Shown here piece by piece: positions 1 to 8,612 of a stretch of DNA of 50,412 nt (its first letter is position 1; every line of letters starts with the position of its first letter). The position numbers were made by a program, and so were the translations under genes. The stretch lies in the NCBI RefSeq assembly GCF_015278125.1, contig NZ_JADILO010000032.1, forward strand, positions 1 through 50,412, in the 5' to 3' direction. The DNA is from Vibrio fluminensis (GTDB lineage Bacteria > Pseudomonadota > Gammaproteobacteria > Enterobacterales > Vibrionaceae). The notes below the pieces were generated by a model, which was not told where the DNA came from, searched no databases, and saw only the letters and a program-made list of their open reading frames with translations.

Positions 1-48
1 TCCATCGTTACCATTTCCAGTTCGTATTGTTGCGGAGTCGGTTCTTGA
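1..48 (+). CDS. C-terminal end of a gene cut by the window edge, possibly the major MSHA pilin
   Basis: Reading frame 1 stays open from the window edge to a TGA at 46-48 and encodes about 15 residues containing two adjacent cysteines. The position directly upstream of mshC, followed by a terminator, fits the 3' end of mshA, which precedes mshC in other vibrios. The other two plus frames are also open for a while, so the frame choice is an inference from context and not from recognisable protein sequence. Confidence 0.3.
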   Translation, partial: SIVTISSSYCCGVGS

Positions 49-89
49 AGCATATCGGAGTATCCATATTTCGATACCCCTATTAGATC

Positions 90-117
90 AAAGGTCTAGC
101 TCGAAAGCTAGACCTTT
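90..117 (+). terminator. Perfect 12-bp hairpin after the upstream pilin gene
   Basis: Arms AAAGGTCTAGCT (90-101) and AGCTAGACCTTT (106-117) pair perfectly around a CGAA loop. No long T-run follows, so it may protect a 3' end or act together with the stronger hairpin just downstream. Confidence 0.55.
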
Positions 118-129
118 GTCAGCAGTCTG

Positions 130-153
130 AGGCCAGCTTAGCTGGCCTTTTTT
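130..153 (+). terminator. Rho-independent terminator upstream of mshC
   Basis: Arms AGGCCAGC and GCTGGCCT close on a TTA loop and are followed by six T residues. Together with the hairpin 13 bases earlier it should separate the highly expressed upstream gene from the minor-pilin genes that begin at 243. Confidence 0.85.
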
Positions 154-242
154 AATCCCGTCTCAAAATTACCCATCATTCCATCTCCCCACAATTAAAC
201 ACGATATACTGCAAAAGTTTACATGATGTTAACGAAGGTAGG

Positions 243-701
243 ATGAAAATTCGTAAGCCATGGGGTTTCACTTTGGTCGAGTTGGTCATAGTGATGATAT
301 TGCTGAGCATTGTTTCGCTCTACGCGACGAGTCGATATATCGGTGCGGGGAGTTTTTCAGCACTCGCCATTCAAGACTCGGTTATTTCGGTTGCTCGCCA
401 AGTGCAGCTTAATCGTATGCAGTCAAATACCAGTATTAGTAGTGATAGCTTTGTTTTGTCGATCGACAGTGATTGTTTTGGCTCAGTTAAAGGGTGTGCT
501 CACCCTGAAGGTCGCAGTGATTGGGTGGCAAACTCGGAGGTGCGTTTTTCAGCGCCTGTCACTCAAGTTAGTTTTGATTTGCTTGGCAACCCTTTAGGAC
601 TGGCAAGTGGCGGCATTAATATCATGATTGTGGGAGAGGCTAGCCAAGCGACAGTGTCCATTTGCGCCAATGGCTTGATCTCTCGCTCAGGATGCTTGTA
701 A
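243..701 (+). CDS. mshC: MSHA minor pilin MshC
   Basis: Type IV pilus prepilin of 152 residues. The prepilin peptidase site is visible: leader MKIRKPWG, then F-T-L-V-E with Glu at mature position 5, followed by a hydrophobic stretch to about residue 28 that forms the membrane and assembly helix. The globular part carries several cysteines (near 78-86 and in the last 15 residues) that could form disulfides. It is the first gene of the mshC-D-O-P-Q cassette, which supplies low-abundance, probably tip-located subunits of the mannose-sensitive haemagglutinin pilus used for surface attachment. The start is preceded by AAGG. It ends in TAATG, sharing one base with mshD. The name comes from gene order as much as from sequence. 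Confidence 0.88.
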   Translation: MKIRKPWGFTLVELVIVMILLSIVSLYATSRYIGAGSFSALAIQDSVISVARQVQLNRMQSNTSISSDSFVLSIDSDCFGSVKGCAHPEGRSDWVANSEVRFSAPVTQVSFDLLGNPLGLASGGINIMIVGEASQATVSICANGLISRSGCL

Positions 702-1243
702 TGAAACGCACGCGTGGTTTTACTTTAATTGAAAGCATTGTTGTTATCGTTGTGATGGCGGTAGCGATGATTACGCTCAGCAGCTTTTTATACCCACAAA
801 TTGCGCGCTCCGCCGACCCTCATTATCAAACAAGAGCGACCGCTTTGGGGCAAAGTGTGGTGACTAAAATGCTCGCCAGCAAGTTTGATCAACAAAGTGA
901 CGATATTGGCGGGGTAGAACGCTGTACCAATCTTAGCGCTGGAAATGCCAAAGCGTGTACCTTGGCAGATGATTTGGGGCCAGAGAGTGGCGAAACTCCA
1001 TCTAATTATAACGATATCGATGACTTTATCGGTTGTTGGACGCCGAATGGCGTATCGGGTTGTAAAGACCTATATACGCTGGTTTCCTCTGGTGAGGTGA
1101 GCAATTATCAAAACTTTAATGTTGATATCAAGGTCGCCTATGCAGTTGTCAAATCAACACAGATGGTAAAACAACTGTCAGTCACTGTGAGTGCTGGACA
1201 ACAGACACCGATCACTTTTGTGGGCTATCGAGGTAACTACTGA
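701..1243 (+). CDS. mshD: MSHA minor pilin MshD
   Basis: Prepilin of 180 residues. Leader MKRTRG is followed by FTLIE, so cleavage after Gly6 leaves Phe1 and Glu5 in the mature protein. The hydrophobic helix runs to about residue 30. I chose the ATG at 701 over an upstream in-frame ATG because it puts the cleavage motif at the N-terminus, has AGGA upstream and overlaps the mshC stop. Four cysteines in the middle of the globular domain could form two disulfides. Minor pilins of this class prime assembly or sit at the pilus tip. The stop overlaps the mshO start (TGATG), indicating translational coupling. Confidence 0.88.
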   Translation: MKRTRGFTLIESIVVIVVMAVAMITLSSFLYPQIARSADPHYQTRATALGQSVVTKMLASKFDQQSDDIGGVERCTNLSAGNAKACTLADDLGPESGETPSNYNDIDDFIGCWTPNGVSGCKDLYTLVSSGEVSNYQNFNVDIKVAYAVVKSTQMVKQLSVTVSAGQQTPITFVGYRGNY

Positions 1244-1995
1244 TGTTTGCGCGTGGTTTTACACTGATTGAGATGGTTATCACCATGATTGTTGGCAGTC
1301 TATTGGTGCTCGGTATTACAGGATTCATTGAGCTTGGCAGTAAGGGTTTTGCTCAGGGGGTGGATAGGCAACGAATACAAACTCAAGCTCGCTTTGCGAT
1401 TGAGAAGCTGACTCGAGAGGCAAGGCACGCAGTGCCAAATATATTTGTGTCAGATGGCAATTGTCTCTCTTTTTTTCCAATTATTGAGTCTGGATTTTAC
1501 GCAGTCTCTGGTAGTGATATTAACTTTATTGTTGGTGATACAACGGCCAGCGTCAGCCGTTTACGTGACCAGCAGTTAGTGATTAACCCAACTCAACTTC
1601 TTAGGCCAGGTGAAGATTTAAATAGTCTAGATAACAGTTTTCCATTATCCAGCATTGAAGAGGTTTCCGATATCGCTATCTCAGGCGCTACTTTCGTTAT
1701 TCCAGCTCAAGCAACGAATCTTCTGGGTGGTTCGGTTGCTAATCGTCACTACATTACCGCCAATGAACGTAGAGTTTCTTATTGTATTACCGCTCAGCGC
1801 ATTACGCGCGCCGAAGGATTGTCCGGTTTAGCGTTGCCTCTGACTGATGCGGCGGATGTTTTGGTGGATGGGATGATTTCATACACTCCTGCTAGTGTTC
1901 AACATACAGGAGTTGTGCATATAGACCTGACCTTTTCACAAAATGGCGAGTCAACTCACTTCCGACAAGATGTGCAGGTGCTCAATGTCCCATAA
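1243..1995 (+). CDS. mshO: MSHA minor pilin/pseudopilin MshO
   Basis: Protein of 250 residues with the very short prepilin leader MFARG, then FTLIE and a hydrophobic helix to about residue 27. Length and position correspond to the PilW/GspJ-like member of a minor-pilin set, the larger pseudopilin that builds the tip complex with the GspK/PilX-like partner (here MshP). A region with few charges and three cysteines makes up the globular part. The coding region overlaps the start of mshP by 11 bases. The role in the MSHA tip is inferred from homologous type IV pilus and type II secretion systems. Confidence 0.85.
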   Translation: MFARGFTLIEMVITMIVGSLLVLGITGFIELGSKGFAQGVDRQRIQTQARFAIEKLTREARHAVPNIFVSDGNCLSFFPIIESGFYAVSGSDINFIVGDTTASVSRLRDQQLVINPTQLLRPGEDLNSLDNSFPLSSIEEVSDIAISGATFVIPAQATNLLGGSVANRHYITANERRVSYCITAQRITRAEGLSGLALPLTDAADVLVDGMISYTPASVQHTGVVHIDLTFSQNGESTHFRQDVQVLNVP

Positions 1996-2416
1996 GCAAA
2001 AAGGTGGATTGCTGGTTGTTGTGGTATTCGTACTCGTGGTTATGGGGTTACTTGCTACTACATTGACTCGTATTCATTGGTCAAATAGCGATGCTCACAC
2101 CAAAGATGTACTTGGTACGCAAGCGTGGTTACTCGCTCAGTCTGTAAATGAAGAAGTACTGACGCGTTTTTACCCACTCAATTCATCGTCCTCAGACGTT
2201 GCCAATCAATGCGTATCATCAATGCCTTGGCCAAATTTTGTGTCGGTTTCTGGCCGATTTAGTCATAGCGTTATGAACTGCCAACTCGTAGGGCTGACGT
2301 GCTCTTCGGTAGGAACTTTAGATGAGATGAATTACTACAAGTTATTTGCTCGGGTGCGCTGTGGTTCAGTGGAGAATGTAGTAGAGCGTACTGAGGAAAT
2401 ATGGGTAAGGGAGTAG
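1985..2416 (+). CDS. mshP: MSHA biogenesis protein MshP
   Basis: Protein of 143 residues with a short basic leader (MSHKQKG) and a very hydrophobic segment (GLLVVVVFVLVVMGLLA), like PilX/GspK-type pseudopilins. These often lack the conserved Glu5, and none is visible here. The ATG at 1985 is preferred over upstream in-frame ATGs at 1943 and 1970 because AGGTG lies 5 bases before it and the hydrophobic segment then falls at the N-terminus. Several cysteines (two in a CQLVGLTC motif) suggest a disulfide-stabilised periplasmic domain. By analogy with GspK it may cap the minor pilin complex and link to MshQ. Confidence 0.82.
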   Translation: MSHKQKGGLLVVVVFVLVVMGLLATTLTRIHWSNSDAHTKDVLGTQAWLLAQSVNEEVLTRFYPLNSSSSDVANQCVSSMPWPNFVSVSGRFSHSVMNCQLVGLTCSSVGTLDEMNYYKLFARVRCGSVENVVERTEEIWVRE

Positions 2417-2421
2417 TGATA

Positions 2422-5409
2422 ATGAAAAAGATAAATACCACGGTGACTCTATTTCTTGCGAGCTTGTCGCTTGCTATGGCGGGATCTGCCCAGGCAAAGC
2501 TTGAAAAGCTGGACCCATGTTTGCTTGTTCCTGGGGTGGCTCAAACCAATAGCTATAGTAACCTAAAACCCTATGGCTCATTACATGGTATACAAGGAAA
2601 CCAAATAATACTGAATCGCAGCGATATTCTTTCATTTGGCTTCGATGTTCATGGGAAATATTGTTTCTATGATGGAGATACCAGCGCAAGCAAATGTGTT
2701 ATCTCTAATGATGTTGCTTATGAGGGGTTTCCGCTTGATTTAGGTGAGTTTCCCCGCTCATCACGTAACTTCACTTGTGATGCCGATAGTCACTGTAAAT
2801 TGAGTCCGGGGTCATATAAGAAGGTCGTCGTTGAAGACTCTGCAACAATTGAGATGTCAGGGGGGTATAGCATCAGTCAGTTCGACTTTAATCCCCACTC
2901 AAATTTGGTTTTGAACAATGATACTCAAGTACATTATCAATACATTAACCTCAAAGGAAATGACATAAAAGTTAACCAAGTCGATGAGCATTCACTGTTA
3001 TTTGTCGGCCATGGTTCAGAAGCATTTTTTATCATCGGTAGTGATCGTGACTCCAATGCAAATTCTTATAGCGGTATCAGAATTAATGCGCACGTTTATG
3101 TTCATGAGAGTGCAACCTCACGAATGGGGTTTGATATGCAGGCTAGGGACAATACTTTTTCAGGTGGTGTTACGGCGAATGCAGTTAATATCACTGGTAT
3201 TGACAACATACTGAATGGCAAACCTGCCAAATGTCTGATTCCAACCCCAGACGTTGCCCGAATCGTTATTGAACCCACTAATATGTACTTGCAATGTGCT
3301 GATAGTAACCAAGTCTATGTTTATGTCTATGATGAAGACAATCAGCTGATCACAGAGATAGGTGATAACCAAGTTGAGTTGTACACCACTACTAAAGATT
3401 TACTCACTTTTTCTTCGCCTATCTTCGATGCCAATTTAGGCAGGTTTGTCTTTGATATTGTGGACAAGAAGAACAATGATTATGGACCGATAGCCGTAAA
3501 AGCTCATCTTGTGGGGGCGGAAAAGAGTGTTTTTGATACAAGTGATGTGGTGTTCGCTCCAGTGGTGTTTGCGATTAATAATGGCTCAATAAAAGAACTG
3601 ATCGCGGGTAAGCCTGATAGCTTAAATATTCAAGCATTGGCTTGTGATACGAGCGATAAACCGGTAGTGGGTAATTATCAGCAAATCTTAGATAAATCCC
3701 ATTTAATTAATGAGCAGTTTTCGCCTGGAGAGTGGGGTAACAACGTTGATGAACTGGAGTTTTCTGCTGATTTTAAAAACGGTCAAGCTAACGCGAGCAT
3801 TCAGTTTGATGAAGCGGGAGAGTTTGTCGCAACCCTAAAAGATACGGTTAAGTGCAGTGATTTTGGTGCGGATGTTCAAGATTGTCCAGCAGATAGAGAG
3901 CAAGCCGTTATTGGTGAGCTGAAGTTTAAAGCCCGTCCCTGGACATTTGCCTTGTGTCGCAGTGATCTTTCTTCTTTGCCGAGCGGTAATATCACCGCCT
4001 CAACCAGTGCTCAGTTTGTTGCCGCAGGCCAAGAGTTTGCTTTAACCGCTTTGCCGATACGTTGGCAGAGCGGAGGAAAAATCAGTGGTGATGTCACGAC
4101 TCTAAATCGTTACTGTAATGCTTCGCTTATCACGGAAAACTTTGCCAAAGGTGGTGCGGGTTCGATTGATGTGACGATTACTCATGAATTAAGCCAGCCG
4201 AGTATTGCCAGTGGTGGACATGCGGGAAGTTTAAGTGGGGTTAAAAGTAAGCCTTATACGAGTAGTGCAACAAGCGGGCATTACTTGTTTGATCAATTGA
4301 GCTGGAACGAGGTTGGGCAACTTAAATTAAAAGTTGATAGTGATAACTACCTCGCGATGGATATTCAGGCTGGGACTAAGAAAGTAGGCCGCTTTTATCC
4401 TCATTACTTTGCGATAAACAAAACTGAGTGGGTTGCCCCTGATCATCAAGGAGGTGTGACTTATTTAAGTCAACCATTTAAGCACGCGGAGGTGAAAGTA
4501 GCTGCGCTGGCTGTAGATGGGACGTCGGTAAAAAACTACCATTACTTTGATGAATCCTTACAGGCAAATTTAACGCTTTGGTCTGAGAGTAGTGCAAGTA
4601 AGAGTAATGAACTGATTTTAGATGTCTCTTCTGGAGCATGGCGCGCTGACTCTGACAGCACCAGCGGTTACTCTTATTGGGAACTTGAGTCGTCGGATGC
4701 GAAGGTACTACGTCGCGAGATTTCAAGTACGGGGATACGGATAACGACCAAAGAGAACGGCCCATTTAATCTTGGTAGTGGCTTTGCGACTACGGATTAT
4801 GGTCTACAGCTCTCAGGCATCGACCCGGTATTTTTTGATGTCGCCAATACGGAAGATCTTCAACTATTCATTCATCAACCTAAATTGCGTTATGGGCGCA
4901 TGGTATTAAGTAGCCTTGGCGGGGTATCAGGTGCTGAAATGAAAGTCCCACTCAAAGTTGAATACTGGGATGGCAGCAGCTTTATCACCAGTTTTGATGA
5001 TGACGCATCCAAATTCGTTGCAGAGGATGGTTATCAGTGTAAGAGAACTGTTTGGCCAACGCCTGTGGTGACATCGGATTCAAAACTATCTGGTCCTGTG
5101 GGGGAAACGGCCATATCTGCGGGTATTTCCGAGTTGCTTACTGCAACAGCAGATAGCAGCGATAGCTCACTACGAGAACAAGTGCAATTTTGGTTGCGGC
5201 TCGATGACACGAGTACGACGACACATACTTCACCACAGGTTGGGGATCCAGAGGTAAGCTGTGGTACGTCTGGTGTTGCACAGCCATGGCTTCAATATAA
5301 CTGGCATGGTCAAGGTGACGAAGATCCTTCAGCCGTGGTGACATTTGGGATCTATCGAGGCAACGACAAGATCATTTTTCGTAGTGAATCGGGCTTAACG
5401 AGTCAATAA
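2422..5409 (+). CDS. mshQ: MSHA biogenesis protein MshQ, large secreted DUF6701-type protein
   Basis: Protein of 995 residues with a Sec signal peptide (MKKINTTVTLFLASLSLAMAGSAQA, cleaved near residue 25) and no membrane helix after it. The ATG at 2422 follows AAGGGAG and puts the signal at the N-terminus; an upstream in-frame ATG at 2401 lies inside mshP. The N-terminal third is beta-rich, Ser/Asn-rich and has several cysteines. The remainder matches the MshQ/DUF6701 pattern, ending in a conserved W-L-Q-Y-N-W segment and a TFGIYRGNDK motif. It is the last gene of the pilus cassette. Its size and secretion fit a tip adhesin or an outer-surface component carried by the minor pilins; that role is inference. 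Confidence 0.85.
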   Translation: MKKINTTVTLFLASLSLAMAGSAQAKLEKLDPCLLVPGVAQTNSYSNLKPYGSLHGIQGNQIILNRSDILSFGFDVHGKYCFYDGDTSASKCVISNDVAYEGFPLDLGEFPRSSRNFTCDADSHCKLSPGSYKKVVVEDSATIEMSGGYSISQFDFNPHSNLVLNNDTQVHYQYINLKGNDIKVNQVDEHSLLFVGHGSEAFFIIGSDRDSNANSYSGIRINAHVYVHESATSRMGFDMQARDNTFSGGVTANAVNITGIDNILNGKPAKCLIPTPDVARIVIEPTNMYLQCADSNQVYVYVYDEDNQLITEIGDNQVELYTTTKDLLTFSSPIFDANLGRFVFDIVDKKNNDYGPIAVKAHLVGAEKSVFDTSDVVFAPVVFAINNGSIKELIAGKPDSLNIQALACDTSDKPVVGNYQQILDKSHLINEQFSPGEWGNNVDELEFSADFKNGQANASIQFDEAGEFVATLKDTVKCSDFGADVQDCPADREQAVIGELKFKARPWTFALCRSDLSSLPSGNITASTSAQFVAAGQEFALTALPIRWQSGGKISGDVTTLNRYCNASLITENFAKGGAGSIDVTITHELSQPSIASGGHAGSLSGVKSKPYTSSATSGHYLFDQLSWNEVGQLKLKVDSDNYLAMDIQAGTKKVGRFYPHYFAINKTEWVAPDHQGGVTYLSQPFKHAEVKVAALAVDGTSVKNYHYFDESLQANLTLWSESSASKSNELILDVSSGAWRADSDSTSGYSYWELESSDAKVLRREISSTGIRITTKENGPFNLGSGFATTDYGLQLSGIDPVFFDVANTEDLQLFIHQPKLRYGRMVLSSLGGVSGAEMKVPLKVEYWDGSSFITSFDDDASKFVAEDGYQCKRTVWPTPVVTSDSKLSGPVGETAISAGISELLTATADSSDSSLREQVQFWLRLDDTSTTTHTSPQVGDPEVSCGTSGVAQPWLQYNWHGQGDEDPSAVVTFGIYRGNDKIIFRSESGLTSQ

Positions 5410-5480
5410 ATTCTGCTTGTAAGGTGTGTTACGTAAGGAAACTGTTAGAAATTGCGTGTTTCACTCCATCTTTCTTAGAC

Positions 5481-5507
5481 AATGCCTTGCTGTGATGGCG
5501 AGGCATT
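5481..5507 (+). terminator. Hairpin between mshQ and mreB
   Basis: Arms AATGCCTTGC and GCGAGGCATT form a 10-bp stem with one G-T pair and a 7-base loop. There is no T-run, so termination would be weak. It separates the pilus cassette from mreB. Confidence 0.45.
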
Positions 5508-5561
5508 GGTACATTTAGAACAATTTTTTATCTTCTAATTCTTTCAGGACGAACGAAGAAT

Positions 5562-6605
5562 ATGTTCAAAAAACTTCGTGGCATCTTTTCGAATGACCTA
5601 TCAATCGATTTAGGTACAGCCAACACCCTTATTTATGTCAAAGGTCAAGGCATCGTCCTTGACGAACCTTCAGTAGTCGCTATTCGACAAGATCGTAACC
5701 GAGCAGGTAAAAGCGTTGCGGCTGTAGGTCATGCAGCTAAGCAAATGCTAGGTCGTACACCTGGCAATATTTCTGCGATCCGTCCGATGAAAGATGGCGT
5801 TATCGCTGACTTCTACGTAACTGAAAAAATGTTGCAGCACTTTATCAAGCAAGTGCATGACAATAGTGTGCTAAAACCAAGCCCACGTGTACTAGTGTGT
5901 GTACCATGTGGTTCAACACAAGTAGAGCGTCGTGCGATTCGTGAGTCAGCACTGGGTGCGGGCGCTCGTGAAGTTTACCTAATTGATGAGCCAATGGCGG
6001 CAGCAATCGGTGCTGGCCTACGCGTATCTGAACCAACAGGTTCAATGGTAGTCGATATCGGTGGTGGTACCACTGAAGTTGCCGTTATCTCATTAAACGG
6101 CGTGGTTTATTCATCGTCTGTGCGCATTGGTGGTGACCGTTTTGACGAAGCGATTATCAACTATGTACGTCGTAACTACGGCAGCTTGATTGGTGAAGCA
6201 ACAGCAGAAAAGATCAAACATGAGATTGGTTCTGCATACCCTGGTGATGAAGTTCAAGAAATTGAAGTTCGCGGTCGCAACCTTGCTGAAGGTGTGCCAC
6301 GTAGCTTCAGCCTAAATTCAAATGAAATCCTAGAAGCGCTGCAAGAGCCGCTAACAGGTATCGTTTCAGCAGTAATGGTAGCACTAGAGCAGTGTCCACC
6401 AGAGCTGGCTTCAGATATCTCTGAAAATGGTATGGTGCTAACTGGTGGTGGTGCGCTACTGAAAGATCTAGACCGTCTACTAACAGAAGAGACGGGTATC
6501 CCAGTGGTTATTGCCGAAGATCCACTAACTTGTGTGGCTCGTGGTGGTGGTAAAGCACTAGAAATGATCGACATGCATGGTGGCGATCTATTTAGCGAAG
6601 AGTAA
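5562..6605 (+). CDS. mreB: Rod shape-determining actin homologue MreB
   Basis: Protein of 347 residues, the usual length. It forms membrane-bound filaments that guide the elongasome and so maintain rod or comma shape. The actin-fold nucleotide-binding elements are present: phosphate-1 loop DLGTANTLIY near residue 16, phosphate-2 loop DIGGGTTEVAV near 165 and the adenosine-loop GGGALL near 295. The N-terminus MFKKLRGIF is the amphipathic membrane-binding segment. It is followed after 59 bases by mreC. A hairpin in that gap may set the high MreB:MreC ratio. Confidence 0.98.
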   Translation: MFKKLRGIFSNDLSIDLGTANTLIYVKGQGIVLDEPSVVAIRQDRNRAGKSVAAVGHAAKQMLGRTPGNISAIRPMKDGVIADFYVTEKMLQHFIKQVHDNSVLKPSPRVLVCVPCGSTQVERRAIRESALGAGAREVYLIDEPMAAAIGAGLRVSEPTGSMVVDIGGGTTEVAVISLNGVVYSSSVRIGGDRFDEAIINYVRRNYGSLIGEATAEKIKHEIGSAYPGDEVQEIEVRGRNLAEGVPRSFSLNSNEILEALQEPLTGIVSAVMVALEQCPPELASDISENGMVLTGGGALLKDLDRLLTEETGIPVVIAEDPLTCVARGGGKALEMIDMHGGDLFSEE

Positions 6606-6613
6606 TCGCTGTT

Positions 6614-6633
6614 GCCCAGCTAGATGGCTGGGC
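6614..6633 (+). terminator. Intra-operon hairpin between mreB and mreC
   Basis: GCCCAGC and GCTGGGC pair around a 6-base loop just after the mreB stop. No T-run follows, so it is more likely a partial terminator or an mRNA 3'-end stabiliser than a full stop. Confidence 0.5.
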
Positions 6634-6664
6634 ACACAATATAGAAACAAGGAACTCATATTCA

Positions 6665-7552
6665 ATGAAGCCTATTTTTGGCCGAGGACCTTCACTTCAA
6701 TTACGCCTATTTTTCGCCGTGATTTTATCAGCCAGCCTTATGCTGGCTGATAGTCGTTTAGGTGCTTTTGCTCAGGTGCGCTACTTATTAAATAGTGTTG
6801 TCGCGCCGATTCAATACTTGGCTGACGTACCACGAGAGATGTTTGATGGTGTGTATGAACGATTCAACACCAGCCAAGGAGCAATGGAAAGTAACCGTGC
6901 GCTCAAGCGAGAAGTGCTGAGTTTAAAAAATGATTTATTACTTCTTGATCAATATCGAGAAGAAAACCAACGTCTGCGTAAATTACTAGGTTCATCATTC
7001 GTCAGAGATGAACGTAAAGTCGTCGCAGAAGTAATGGCTGTCGATTCTTCGCCATATCGCCATCAGGTGGTGATTGATAAAGGGCATATTGATGGTGTCT
7101 ACGTTGGCCAGCCAGTGGCAAACGAGAAAGGCATTGTCGGTCAGGTTACCTTTGTCTCGGCGCACAATAGCCGCGTTTTGCTACTAACGGATTCAAACAG
7201 CGCTATCCCTGTCCAAGTTATCCGTAATGATATTCGTGTTATTGCCTCGGGCAACAGCAAAGTAGACAAGATTCATCTTGATCATATCCCGATTAGTACT
7301 GATATTCAGGAAGGGGATCTTCTGGTTACCTCTGGCCTTGGTGGTGTTTATCCAGAAGGTTATCCGGTGGCTTATATCGATAAAGTTGAGCGCGACAGCC
7401 ATCGAGAGTTTGCCTTGATTGAAGCCGATCCCGTGGTGGATTTTGAGCGTTTACGTTACTTGCTGTTGATCTGGCCAAGTGATTCACGTCAAGAGAAAGT
7501 CCAGTTGGCGGAGCCAAGTAAAATGGTAGAGGTAACAACTGATGGGCAATAG
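6665..7552 (+). CDS. mreC: Rod shape-determining protein MreC
   Basis: Protein of 295 residues. A single N-terminal membrane helix (about 12-32) is followed by a coiled coil (about 68-108, many Glu/Lys/Leu, ending in YREENQRLRKLL) and the periplasmic beta-barrel domain of the MreC family. It activates PBP2-RodA in the elongasome and contacts MreB and MreD. AAGGA precedes the start by 11 bases. The 3' end overlaps mreD by 11 bases, implying translational coupling. Confidence 0.96.
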   Translation: MKPIFGRGPSLQLRLFFAVILSASLMLADSRLGAFAQVRYLLNSVVAPIQYLADVPREMFDGVYERFNTSQGAMESNRALKREVLSLKNDLLLLDQYREENQRLRKLLGSSFVRDERKVVAEVMAVDSSPYRHQVVIDKGHIDGVYVGQPVANEKGIVGQVTFVSAHNSRVLLLTDSNSAIPVQVIRNDIRVIASGNSKVDKIHLDHIPISTDIQEGDLLVTSGLGGVYPEGYPVAYIDKVERDSHREFALIEADPVVDFERLRYLLLIWPSDSRQEKVQLAEPSKMVEVTTDGQ

Positions 7553-8030
7553 TGTCATGAAGGGTAAAATGGTCATTTTGACCTCATTTATTATTGCCTT
7601 AACTCTACAAACGATTCCTTGGCCTGGCGTGCTTGATGTATTGCGCCCATCTTGGTTGCTGTTAGTGACTTGTTATTGGGTACTTGCCTTACCAAACCGT
7701 GTCAATGTTGGAACCGCGTTGGTGTTAGGTCTACTGTGGGATCTTCTGCTCGGTTCGACGCTTGGTATCCGTGGCATGATGATGTCGATTTTGATCTATA
7801 TTGTTGCCATGAACTTTTTGGTGCTACGTAATATGGCGCTTTGGCAGCAAGCTATTGTGATTGGCTTACTATCAATGGCATTAGAAGTGATGATCTTCTT
7901 TGGTGAATACTTAATCCAAGATATCACTTTCAATCCGATGTCGCTTTGGGCTGGTTTGATTAACTGTATTCTATGGCCTTGGATGTTCCTGCTTATGCGA
8001 CGTGTTAGACGTCATTGGCATGTGAGGTAA
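7542..8030 (+). CDS. mreD: Rod shape-determining protein MreD
   Basis: Integral membrane protein of 162 residues with about five hydrophobic helices, matching MreD in size and position. It belongs to the MreBCD-RodZ-PBP2-RodA complex. The ATG at 7542, preceded by AGAGG, lies inside the end of mreC; an alternative ATG at 7557 would shorten it by five residues. The stop is one base before the maf start. Confidence 0.94.
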   Translation: MGNSVMKGKMVILTSFIIALTLQTIPWPGVLDVLRPSWLLLVTCYWVLALPNRVNVGTALVLGLLWDLLLGSTLGIRGMMMSILIYIVAMNFLVLRNMALWQQAIVIGLLSMALEVMIFFGEYLIQDITFNPMSLWAGLINCILWPWMFLLMRRVRRHWHVR

Positions 8031-8031
8031 T

Positions 8032-8592
8032 ATGCAATCTTCTATACTTTTGGCATCGGGCTCTCCGAGACGCAAAGAACTTTTAGAGCAACTGGGTTAT
8101 CAGTTTGCGGTTATACGTACCGATGTTGAAGAGAAACGTAAGAACGACGAGAGTGCTTTAGAGTATGTCTCGCGCTTATCACAAGATAAAGCACTCGCTG
8201 GTGTAGCATTGGCGCCTGACTCCATTGTGATTGGTTCCGATACGATCGTGGTATGCGATCAAGCGGTGTTAGAGAAACCGTTAGACTACACTCATGCCAA
8301 ACAGATGCTAATGTTGCTATCGGGGCGCGCTCATCAAGTGATGACAGCGGTGACGGTAGCAAATAAACAAAAACAAGAAACGGTAGTTGTGACTACCGAC
8401 GTATGGTTTAAACCGTTGTCAGAGCAAGAAATCGAACAATACTGGCAATCTGGTGAACCATGCGATAAAGCTGGCAGTTATGCGATCCAAGGAATTGGTG
8501 GGCGCTTTGTCACCCGAATCGAGGGCAGTTATTACGCTGTCGTTGGCTTACCGCTATATGAAACTGACCAGCTCTTGCACAAATTTTTATAA
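8032..8592 (+). CDS. maf: Maf family nucleoside triphosphate pyrophosphatase (dTTP/UTP type, YhdE)
   Basis: Protein of 186 residues. It hydrolyses non-canonical or excess nucleoside triphosphates to monophosphate and pyrophosphate. The Maf signature LLASGSPRRKELLEQLG is at residues 6-22, the catalytic-loop motif IVIGSDTIVV near 63-72 and DKAGSYAIQG near 143-152. Position between mreD and rng matches E. coli yhdE, which acts mainly on dTTP and UTP. GAGG from the end of mreD provides the ribosome binding site. Confidence 0.94.
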   Translation: MQSSILLASGSPRRKELLEQLGYQFAVIRTDVEEKRKNDESALEYVSRLSQDKALAGVALAPDSIVIGSDTIVVCDQAVLEKPLDYTHAKQMLMLLSGRAHQVMTAVTVANKQKQETVVVTTDVWFKPLSEQEIEQYWQSGEPCDKAGSYAIQGIGGRFVTRIEGSYYAVVGLPLYETDQLLHKFL

Positions 8593-8612
8593 TTCAAATT
8601 TGAGGTGCGCTC

